7,329 nucleotides of DNA from positions 1 through 7,329 of the forward strand of contig JAKFXJ010000015.1 in assembly GCA_021731425.1 (NCBI GenBank), given 5' to 3'. Position numbers and translations under genes: made by a program. Of the stretch, positions 1 through 5,661 are shown piece after piece (within the stretch, counting starts at the first letter, position 1; every line of letters starts with the position of its first letter). The DNA comes from Limnohabitans sp. (GTDB lineage Bacteria; Pseudomonadota; Gammaproteobacteria; Burkholderiales; Burkholderiaceae_C). Below the pieces are notes generated by a model. The model worked only from the letters and a program-made list of their open reading frames with translations, had not been told where the DNA came from and made no database searches.

Positions 1-158
1 CTTGTGAGGCTGCAGTTTACGCCGAAACAATGGCTTTGCTGTCTTTTGTCAGACAAGCCAAGGGGACTTGGCCGACAATCAAGCCTCTTTGCGGCGGCCC
101 ACTTCTTGGGCCATTTCTGCAAACCTGCACCTTTGAGCGAACAAAAGAGATCAACACC
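1..158 (+). promoter_or_regulatory. Leader region upstream of the adenosyltransferase gene
   Basis: There is no supportable gene here; open frames run through it but lack family-like sequence. Two small dyads are visible. TTGTCAGACAA at 46-56 is a perfect 5-base dyad around one base and fits the general FadR-subfamily GntR half-site pattern TNGTNNNACNA. GGCCCA-CTTCT-TGGGCC at 96-112 is a perfect 6-base stem with a 5-base loop and no T-run after it, so it is not a clear intrinsic terminator. No convincing -35/-10 pair and no cobalamin riboswitch elements were recognised. A modest ribosome site (AGAGA at 146-150) lies 8 bases before the ATG at 159. Regulatory meaning is inference, since short dyads like these arise by chance. 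Confidence 0.3.
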
Positions 159-722
159 ATGGGTAACCGACTCACACAAATCGCCACCCGCACCGGCGAC
201 AACGGCACCACCGGCCTGGGCAATAACCAGCGCGTGTCCAAAAACAGCTTGCGTGTGCACGCCATGGGCGAGGTGGACGAGCTCAATTCGCACATTGGCG
301 TGTTGCTTTGCGAAGACATGGCCGCCGACGTGCGCGAGGTGCTGGTCGAGGTGCAGCACCAGCTGTTCAACTTGGGGGGCGAGCTGTCGATTCCTGGCTT
401 TGAGTTGCTGAAAGAAGAGGCCGTGGCGGCCCTCGATGAGGCGCTCGAAAAATACAACGCCCAGCTGCCCAAGCTCGAAGAGTTCATCTTGCCCGCGGGC
501 ACCCGTGGCGCCTCGCAAGCCCATGTGTGCCGCACCGTGGCCCGACGCGCCGAACGCGCTTGTGTGGCCTTGGGCAACGAAGAGGCCATCAACGAAACCC
601 CGCGCCAATACCTCAACCGCCTGTCCGACCTGATGTTTGTGCTGGCCCGCGTGCTCAACCGCATGAACGGCGGGGACGATGTGTACTGGAAAAGCCAGCG
701 CATGAACAAAGACAAGGCCTGA
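159..722 (+). CDS. pduO: ATP:cob(I)alamin adenosyltransferase, PduO/MMAB type
   Basis: This 187-residue cytoplasmic enzyme transfers the 5'-deoxyadenosyl group of ATP to cob(I)alamin, giving adenosylcobalamin, the cofactor of B12-dependent mutases. Family marks are in the expected order: the N-terminal ATP loop TRTGDNGTTGLG (residues 10-21), VDELNS (39-44), VQHQLFNLGGEL (65-76), FILPAGT (109-115), the arginine-rich helix CRTVARRAER (124-133) and NRLSDLMFVLAR (153-164). Length fits the family's usual 180-200 residues, and nothing important is missing. The frame stays open upstream to an ATG at 30, but the ATG at 159 has a ribosome site and places TRTGD near the N terminus as in relatives, so it is preferred. 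The symbol names the family only: no propanediol-utilisation genes are visible, and the role is probably general B12 adenosylation. The gene is followed after 4 bases by a small exported protein. Confidence 0.95.
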   Translation: MGNRLTQIATRTGDNGTTGLGNNQRVSKNSLRVHAMGEVDELNSHIGVLLCEDMAADVREVLVEVQHQLFNLGGELSIPGFELLKEEAVAALDEALEKYNAQLPKLEEFILPAGTRGASQAHVCRTVARRAERACVALGNEEAINETPRQYLNRLSDLMFVLARVLNRMNGGDDVYWKSQRMNKDKA

Positions 723-726
723 AGCC

Positions 727-1068
727 GTGGGCCGTCTGACACACATTGTGGGCTTTGCTGCGCTGAGCTTGGCCGCCATCGGCCCCGCAGCGGCCGCGCC
801 GTCAAAGGTGGTGCTCAGTTGTGCGGTGGCCTACCTGCCGCAGCGCAGCACCTGGGTGCGTGAGGTGCGCATCGATTGGGACAAAAAAGCCATCCGCAGT
901 TTGCAGATTGATGGCTTGCAGCCCCATGGGTTTTCACTCATTCCCCAAGGCGTGATGACGGCGGTCGACAACGAGCGCATTCAGATTGACCTGGTGACGC
1001 GCCAGTGGCAAAGCGATTTTCGGGGCCATGCCACAGGCCAGGGCCGCTGCGAAACGGTGCCCGGCTGA
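727..1068 (+). CDS. Small exported protein of unknown function
   Basis: This 113-residue protein has a predicted Sec signal peptide: short n-region MGRLTH, hydrophobic stretch at about residues 7-19, then PAAAA with likely cleavage near residue 24. The mature part is about 89 residues, looks beta-rich, and has two cysteines (C32 near its start, C108 near its end) that could form a disulfide closing the fold. A conserved-looking block DNERIQID (81-88) is followed by SDFRG (96-100) and GRCE (106-109). I do not recognise a named family. The start is GTG, the only plausible one, since the next in-frame Met is M77, far past the signal sequence. The weak ribosome site AAGG (714-717) lies inside the last codons of the adenosyltransferase gene and the gap is 4 bases, so translational coupling is likely. 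A functional link to cobalamin is not shown. Confidence 0.72.
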   Translation: MGRLTHIVGFAALSLAAIGPAAAAPSKVVLSCAVAYLPQRSTWVREVRIDWDKKAIRSLQIDGLQPHGFSLIPQGVMTAVDNERIQIDLVTRQWQSDFRGHATGQGRCETVPG

Positions 1069-1080
1069 AAGCAGCCCGGC

Positions 1081-1122
1081 CTGTCACCTAGGCGCATGTT
1101 TCAGGGTTGATGCGCGTGACAG
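1081..1122 (+). promoter_or_regulatory. Two-part stem-loop immediately before aacS
   Basis: The outer arms CTGTCAC (1081-1087) and GTGACAG (1116-1122) pair perfectly. The inner arms GCGCAT (1092-1097) and ATGCGC (1110-1115) also pair perfectly around a 12-base loop (1098-1109). The only interruption is a 4-base bulge CTAG (1088-1091) on the 5' side, giving 13 base pairs in total. The 3' arm ends 6 bases before the aacS start and touches the G-rich stretch GCGGGG (1122-1127) that probably serves as its ribosome site. There is no T-run, so it is not an intrinsic terminator. It could be a translation-controlling RNA structure or a DNA operator. A weaker hairpin (about 1061-1079) lies over the preceding stop codon. 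Confidence 0.5.
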
Positions 1123-1128
1123 CGGGGT

Positions 1129-3249
1129 ATGGCCGCTGATACGCTGCAACGCATGAACACCGCGACTAAATCCGCCGATTCGGCCCCCTACCTGCCTCAA
1201 ATTCGGCTCTACCAAAACTGGCTGCGCGACAAGCGTGGCCTGAGCTTTGCCACTTACAACGACCTGTGGCGTTGGTCGGTGACCGAGCTGGACACTTTTT
1301 GGCAAAGCATCTGGGATTACTTCGACTTCCAGTCGCCCACGCCTCACACGGCCGTCTTGGCGAACAACGTCATGCCGGGGGCCAAGTGGTTCCCGGGTGC
1401 CCAGACCAATTACGCCCACCAAGTGCTGCGCCATGTGCAGCCTGCGCATGACGCAGGGTTTTTGGCCGTCATCAGCCACAACGAAAAAGGTCTGCGCCGC
1501 GAGATGACTTGGCCCGAGCTGCGCCGCCAGGTCGCGGCCATGGCCCTGCACCTGCAGGCCCAAGGCGTGCAGCCGGGTGACCGCGTGGCGGCGTATCTGC
1601 CCAATATTCCTGAAGCCATGGTGGCGTTTTTGGCCACCGCCAGCGTGGGCGGTGTGTGGAGCATTTGTGCACCCGACATGGGCACCAACGCGGTGCTCGA
1701 CCGTTTCAAACAGATTGAACCCAAGGTGCTGATCGCGGTGGACGGCGTGAGCTACGGCGGACGCGACTTTGACCGCATGGGTGTGGTGCAGGAGCTGCGC
1801 GATGCTTTGCCCAGCGTGCAACACGTCATCATTCACGACAACCTGGGCACCTTGGACCTGACCAACTGCGATGTGGGAAGCAGCGTGCAAATGTCGGCCA
1901 TCACCGCGCGGGATGATGCCGAAGTGCTGGCCTTTGAGCCGATGTGGCTGCCCTTTGACCACCCGCTGTGGATTGTGTATTCGAGCGGCACCACCGGCCT
2001 GCCCAAGCCCATCGTGCACGGCCATGGCGGCACCGTGATCGTGGCCTTGGCCAACAAGATTTTGCACAACGACATCGGTTGCAGCTACCACCCCAACAGC
2101 TGGGGCGAGCGCTTTCACTGGTACAGCTCGACCGGCTGGGTGATGTGGAACGCGCAAGTCGCGGGCCTGCTCAACGGCGTGACCTGCGTGATCTATGACG
2201 GCAACCCCGGCGGCAGCAAAGAGAACCCCGATTGGGGCATTTTGTGGCGCATGGCGGCGCAGGAAAAGGTCACGTTTTTTGGCGCAGGCGCAGCCTACTT
2301 TGCCAATTGCCACAAAGCCGGTTTGGACATTTCCCGCAGCGGAGACCTGTCCCTCATCCGCGCCCTGGGCACCACCGGATCGCCCCTGTCGGCCGACACG
2401 CAGACTTGGGGCGTGGAACAATTCAAGGCCATCGGCACCGACATCTGGTGGTGCAATATTTCGGGCGGCACCGACTTTGCGGGCGCCTTTGTGGGCGGCC
2501 ACCGCGAACTGCCGCAAGAGCCCGGCGTGATGCAATGCCGCGAACTCGGCTGCGCGGTCGAGGCCTGGAACGAAGCGGGTGAGCCGGTGATTGGTGAGGT
2601 GGGTGAGCTGGTCTGCACCCAGCCCATTCCGTCCATGCCGCTGTATTTCTGGAACGACAAGAACAACGCCCGCTATCTGGCCAGCTACTTTGAGATGTAC
2701 CCCGCAGGTCATGGCCGAAAGCCTGGTGGTGGCGACGGTCCGGCCAGCATGGGCGGTGTGTGGCGGCACGGCGATTGGCTGCGCATTGGCGACGCCAGTG
2801 GCCAGGGCGAAGGCTGTGTCATCTTTGGCCGCAGCGACGCGACCATCAACCGCTACGGCCTGCGCATGGGCACCAGCGAGCTTTACAGCGCCGTTGAAGC
2901 CCTGCCCGAAGTCATGGACTCGATGGTGGTGGACTTGGAGTACTTGGGCAAAGAAAGCTACATGCCGCTGTTTGTGGTGCTGCGCCCGGGCACCACGCTG
3001 GACGATGCGCTCAAGGCCAAGCTCAACAACGCCATCAAGGTGGCGCTCAGCCCGCGTTTCATCCCCAACGAGATCTTCCAGGTCGCCGAGATCCCGCGCA
3101 CCCTGTCCGGCAAAAAGCAGGAACTGCCGATCAAGAAACTCATGCTCGGTCAGCCCCTCGAAAAGGTGGTCAACAAAGACGCCATGGCCAATCCGGGGTG
3201 TTTGGACTGGTATGTGAGCCTGGCCCAAAAACATTTGAGCCGAAGCTAA
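1129..3249 (+). CDS. aacS: Acetoacetyl-CoA synthetase (acetoacetate--CoA ligase)
   Basis: This 706-residue cytoplasmic enzyme of the acyl-adenylate-forming superfamily converts acetoacetate, ATP and CoA to acetoacetyl-CoA, AMP and pyrophosphate. It supports use of ketone bodies and polyhydroxybutyrate turnover. Visible marks: an N-terminal ACAS-type region with WFPGAQTNYAHQVL (about 87-100); VLDRFKQIEPKVL typical of this subfamily; phosphate-binding loop YSSGTTGLPKP (284-294); WYSSTGWVMW (331-340); ISGGTD (444-449); GDWLRIGD (548-555); hinge GRSDATINRYGLRMGTSELY (567-586); and the C-terminal PRTLSGKK, whose K662 matches the lysine catalytic for adenylation in acetyl-CoA synthetase. It is longer than the usual 650-670 residues, partly through a glycine-rich stretch at about 526-543. 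A second in-frame ATG at 1153 is possible, but 1129 is preferred because G-rich GCGGGG lies just upstream, although very close. An in-frame stop at 1108-1110 rules out earlier starts. Close relatives such as acetyl- or propionyl-CoA synthetase fit less well. Confidence 0.93.
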   Translation: MAADTLQRMNTATKSADSAPYLPQIRLYQNWLRDKRGLSFATYNDLWRWSVTELDTFWQSIWDYFDFQSPTPHTAVLANNVMPGAKWFPGAQTNYAHQVLRHVQPAHDAGFLAVISHNEKGLRREMTWPELRRQVAAMALHLQAQGVQPGDRVAAYLPNIPEAMVAFLATASVGGVWSICAPDMGTNAVLDRFKQIEPKVLIAVDGVSYGGRDFDRMGVVQELRDALPSVQHVIIHDNLGTLDLTNCDVGSSVQMSAITARDDAEVLAFEPMWLPFDHPLWIVYSSGTTGLPKPIVHGHGGTVIVALANKILHNDIGCSYHPNSWGERFHWYSSTGWVMWNAQVAGLLNGVTCVIYDGNPGGSKENPDWGILWRMAAQEKVTFFGAGAAYFANCHKAGLDISRSGDLSLIRALGTTGSPLSADTQTWGVEQFKAIGTDIWWCNISGGTDFAGAFVGGHRELPQEPGVMQCRELGCAVEAWNEAGEPVIGEVGELVCTQPIPSMPLYFWNDKNNARYLASYFEMYPAGHGRKPGGGDGPASMGGVWRHGDWLRIGDASGQGEGCVIFGRSDATINRYGLRMGTSELYSAVEALPEVMDSMVVDLEYLGKESYMPLFVVLRPGTTLDDALKAKLNNAIKVALSPRFIPNEIFQVAEIPRTLSGKKQELPIKKLMLGQPLEKVVNKDAMANPGCLDWYVSLAQKHLSRS

Positions 3250-3315
3250 ACGCCCCACACCATTCCAACGCCATTCTTGCCGGGTGGTCGGTGGGCGTGT
3301 GCGGGTGTCAGGCAG

Positions 3316-3660
3316 TCAAAGTGTTTTGCGCTTGAACAAACGCTGTGTCTTGTTTTTCAGCGCATGGACGAGCCAAGGGCCCACGCTGCGCAAAAAGGCC
3401 ATGACCGTGGTTTTTTGGGCAAAGATGCGACGAGGCAAGCCGGAACGGCTGTTTGGCAACGCCCAGCGGCTGCTGGGCTTCCAAATGGTGGTCAGGATCA
3501 GTTGTAAAGTGGCCAATATCAGCACCACTTGCAGGCCAAACAATAGCAAAAAGCCCCAAGAAATGTCTACCCACAGCATGCGCAAAACCGCCATGGCCAC
3601 AGAGAGGCTCAACAGGATGAAGGCGCTCCATTTCAGGCCCAAGGCCAAATGAGGTGTCAT
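3316..3660 (-). CDS. Small two-helix membrane protein, function unknown
   Basis: This 114-residue product has two strongly hydrophobic segments, about residues 11-31 and 34-58, joined by a very short turn (VDIS). A basic, probably cytoplasmic tail follows, rich in Arg/Lys (for example GLPRRIFAQK and the end NKTQRLFKRKTL). This arrangement argues that the frame is real, whereas overlapping frames give hydrophilic, His/Pro-rich products typical of shadows. No named family is recognised. It starts 40 bases after dctM on the same strand and may be the last gene of the TRAP operon. No good ribosome site precedes the ATG at 3660, so the start is uncertain; Met-23 would remove most of the first helix. 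The gene converges on aacS with about 66 bases between the stops. Confidence 0.6.
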   Translation of the reverse strand: MTPHLALGLKWSAFILLSLSVAMAVLRMLWVDISWGFLLLFGLQVVLILATLQLILTTIWKPSSRWALPNSRSGLPRRIFAQKTTVMAFLRSVGPWLVHALKNKTQRLFKRKTL

Positions 3661-3700
3661 GGTGATGGGTGTTTTGAAGGGTGACTGAACTCACACCATT

Positions 3701-5017
3701 TTAGAACCGCAAAACAAACAAAGTAATGGACGGAAAGGCCACCAGCAATGCGGTGCGCAAAAGATCGCTCAGCACAAAGGGCATGATGGCGCGGTAGGTC
3801 TGGGTGATGGGTGTGTCGCGAGCGAGCGAGTTGATGACAAACAGGTTCATGCCGACCGGGGGCGTGATCAAGCCCACCTCCACCACGATCAACACCAAGA
3901 TACCGAACCAGATGGCCAGCTCATCGGGGGGCAGGCCAAAGTCCAAGGCTGAGACGATCGGGAAAAACACCGGAATGGTCAGCAAGATCATGGACAGCGA
4001 GTCCATGAAGCAACCCAAAATCACGTAGAGCACCAAAATCGCGGTCATCACCAGCAAGGGGCTGACGCCCCATGAGGCCACGGCTGCTGCGGCTTCTTGG
4101 GGCAGCTGCGACAAGGCTAAAAAGGTGTTGTACACGCCGGCACCCAGCACGATCATGAAGATCATGGCCGTGGCCACGGCGGTGCCCAGCAAAGCACCGC
4201 CTAGCGTTTTGCGGTTCAGGCCGCCATTGAGCCAGGCCGCAATGCCGGTGCCAAACGCGCCCACAGCCGCGCCTTCGGTGGGCGTGAAAATGCCGCCATA
4301 AATACCGCCGACCACCAGCAAGAAAATCAGCACCACGGGCCACACGCGGGCAGTGGCTTGCAGTCGTTCTTTCATGGGGGCGGGGGGCAGAGTGCCCATG
4401 TCTTGTGGACGCAGCCGGGCATAAATGGCGATCACGATCACATAGCCCACCGCCGCCAGAATGCCGGGAACGAAGGCTGCCAAAAAGAGTTTGGCGATGT
4501 TCTGTTCCGTCAAGATGGCGTAGATGACCAGCACCACGGAGGGCGGGATCAAGATGCCCAGCGTGCCACCAGCGGCCAGACAGGCCGTGGAGATGCCACC
4601 CGCATAACCGGCGCGTTTGAGCTCAGGCAGGGCCACTTGCCCCATGGTCGCGGCGGTGGCCAAAGACGAGCCGCAAATGGACCCAAAACCGGCACAGGCA
4701 CCAATGGCAGCCATGGCCACACCGCCTTTGCGGTGTCCCACCCAGACTTCGGCGGCCTTGAACAAGGCTTTTGACAAGCCGCCCAATGCGGCAAATTGAC
4801 CCATCAGCAAAAACAGTGGAATGACCGACAGCGAATAACTGGAAAAGGTGCTGTAAGTGACCTGCTTGAGTTGGTTGATGATGGGCGTGATGTTGCCAAA
4901 AATAAAGTAAGCCCCACCCAGGCCGCACAGCATCATCGACAAGCCGATGGGGATGCGCACAAAAATCAGCAGCAGCAAAACCGGGAAAGACCACAGCGCC
5001 AGTTCAATCGTGTTCAT
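3701..5017 (-). CDS. dctM: TRAP transporter large permease (DctM family)
   Basis: This 438-residue inner-membrane protein is the ion-coupled transport subunit of a tripartite TRAP importer, working with DctQ and the periplasmic binding protein. It is hydrophobic throughout, consistent with about 12 membrane segments. Family signatures include SVIPLFLLMGQFA (65-77), GFGSICGSSLATAATMG (110-126), the block GGTLGILIPPSVVLVIYAILT (150-170), FTPTEGAAVGAFG (244-256), FMDSLSMILLTIPVFFPI (337-354) and ITPPVGMNLFVINS (384-397). Length matches the usual 425-440 residues and no defect is seen. A TTG at 5023 is possible, but the ribosome site GGAG (5026-5029) is only 2 bases from it and 8 bases from the ATG at 5017, so the ATG is chosen. 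The gene follows dctQ after 21 bases. Sequence alone does not tell the substrate. Confidence 0.96.
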   Translation of the reverse strand: MNTIELALWSFPVLLLLIFVRIPIGLSMMLCGLGGAYFIFGNITPIINQLKQVTYSTFSSYSLSVIPLFLLMGQFAALGGLSKALFKAAEVWVGHRKGGVAMAAIGACAGFGSICGSSLATAATMGQVALPELKRAGYAGGISTACLAAGGTLGILIPPSVVLVIYAILTEQNIAKLFLAAFVPGILAAVGYVIVIAIYARLRPQDMGTLPPAPMKERLQATARVWPVVLIFLLVVGGIYGGIFTPTEGAAVGAFGTGIAAWLNGGLNRKTLGGALLGTAVATAMIFMIVLGAGVYNTFLALSQLPQEAAAAVASWGVSPLLVMTAILVLYVILGCFMDSLSMILLTIPVFFPIVSALDFGLPPDELAIWFGILVLIVVEVGLITPPVGMNLFVINSLARDTPITQTYRAIMPFVLSDLLRTALLVAFPSITLFVLRF

Positions 5018-5025
5018 GGGCAAAA

Positions 5026-5029
5026 CTCC
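5026..5029 (-). promoter_or_regulatory. Ribosome binding site deciding the dctM start
   Basis: GGAG on the - strand lies 8 bases upstream of the ATG at 5017 but only 2 bases from the alternative TTG at 5023. This supports the ATG and removes two residues from the longest possible product. Confidence 0.7.
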
Positions 5030-5038
5030 AGCCGGGGA

Positions 5039-5560
5039 TCAGTGGCCGATGGGGCCGGAAACATGCAGGCTCTCATCGGGCTTGGCCAGCCCCAGCTGCA
5101 TCAGAATGTGGCCCAAATAAGTGACGCAGCCCAGCACCGCGCCCAACATGCACAAAGCAAACCCCCACCACAGGGGCATTTGCAAGATGAAAGTGGTTTC
5201 CTGGTTGGTGTATTTGTCCACCAGACCCGCCCACAAACGCCAGCTCAGCAGCAGCCAGACCGCCAGCATCAGCACATCACTGATCAAGCGGATGAAGCGC
5301 TGCAGCCCGGCCGACATGTGCGAATACAACAAGTCCACCGTGGCGTGTCCACCTTGCAGGTAACACCAAGGCATGAAAAAGAAAATGGCCACGCCCACGC
5401 CCACTTCCACCAGCTCATAGTCGCCGGGCACTGGGCCCAGGCCCATGCCACTGAAGCTGCGCCCGATCACGCTGATCACCACCAACAAGGTCAACAGTGT
5501 CAGCAACACACCGCCAGTCAAGGCGCTCCAGCGGGCCATGTGGTGAATGAAGGTCATCAT
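5039..5560 (-). CDS. dctQ: TRAP transporter small permease (DctQ family)
   Basis: This 173-residue inner-membrane partner of DctM has four predicted membrane segments, at about residues 13-35, 47-68, 88-112 and 128-153, the standard DctQ plan. Family marks are GDYELVEVGVG (46-56) at the start of helix 2, YLQGGHATVDLL (67-78) after it, and ILQMPLWWGFALCMLGAVL (125-143) in helix 4. The frame is open upstream to 5635, but the extra 25 residues would be translated through two hairpins and do not look like the family. The ATG at 5560 has GGGAGA (5569-5574) 8 bases upstream, so it is preferred; the adjacent ATG at 5557 is less well spaced. It is followed by dctM after 21 bases, consistent with co-translation of the two permease subunits. 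A terminator and a hairpin lie between it and dctP. Confidence 0.94.
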   Translation of the reverse strand: MMTFIHHMARWSALTGGVLLTLLTLLVVISVIGRSFSGMGLGPVPGDYELVEVGVGVAIFFFMPWCYLQGGHATVDLLYSHMSAGLQRFIRLISDVLMLAVWLLLSWRLWAGLVDKYTNQETTFILQMPLWWGFALCMLGAVLGCVTYLGHILMQLGLAKPDESLHVSGPIGH

Positions 5561-5580
5561 GGACAAGGTCTCCCGGATGT

Positions 5581-5596
5581 CTGGGGCTCGCCCCAG
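5581..5596 (-). promoter_or_regulatory. Perfect hairpin just upstream of the dctQ ribosome site
   Basis: CTGGGG (5581-5586) and CCCCAG (5591-5596) form a 6-base, mostly G-C stem with a 4-base loop. On the - strand transcript it ends 6 bases before the ribosome site GGGAGA of dctQ and starts 9 bases after the T-run of the terminator at 5606-5631. It has no T-run of its own. It may protect the 5' end of a processed dctQM message or modulate dctQ translation; this role is inference. Confidence 0.45.
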
Positions 5597-5605
5597 ATTG
5601 GACAG

Positions 5606-5631
5606 AAAAAACCCGCCGACCAGCGGCGGGT
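5606..5631 (-). terminator. Intrinsic terminator (attenuator) between dctP and dctQ
   Basis: On the - strand, ACCCGCCG, loop CTGGT and CGGCGGGT form a perfect 8-base stem (5611-5618 with 5624-5631), followed directly by a T-run (complement of A's at 5606-5610). It starts about 30 bases after the dctP stop. As it lies inside an otherwise continuous TRAP operon, it should lower transcription into dctQM relative to dctP. This fits the need for an excess of periplasmic binding protein over permease. Confidence 0.85.
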
Positions 5632-5661
5632 GCAATGCGTGCCAAAAGGCAACACATTCAG

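Noticed and set aside
17..805. A 262-residue - strand frame opposite the adenosyltransferase gene
   Set aside because: It is Ser/Arg-rich, low-complexity antisense of a well-supported gene, with no domain or ribosome-site support.
1096..1110. A four-codon mini-frame (ATG to TGA, MFQG) in the loop region of the aacS stem-loop
   Set aside because: It has no clear ribosome site, and such tiny frames are common by chance; there is no sign of a leader-peptide attenuator.
1084..3258. A 724-residue open frame on the - strand, antisense to and slightly longer than aacS
   Set aside because: The + strand frame contains all adenylate-forming enzyme motifs in order. The antisense product is His/Gly/Val-rich with no recognisable domains, as expected when GC-rich codon use suppresses stops on the opposite strand.
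3251..3297. Imperfect dyad CGCCCCAC...GTGGGCG between the convergent aacS and membrane-protein genes, considered as a terminator
   Set aside because: The stem is short and bulged with a very long loop and no T-run on either strand, so a terminator call is not supported.
3308..3694. A 128-residue - strand frame overlapping the small membrane protein
   Set aside because: It is hydrophilic and His/Pro-rich without motifs, whereas the other frame shows two clean membrane segments and a basic tail.
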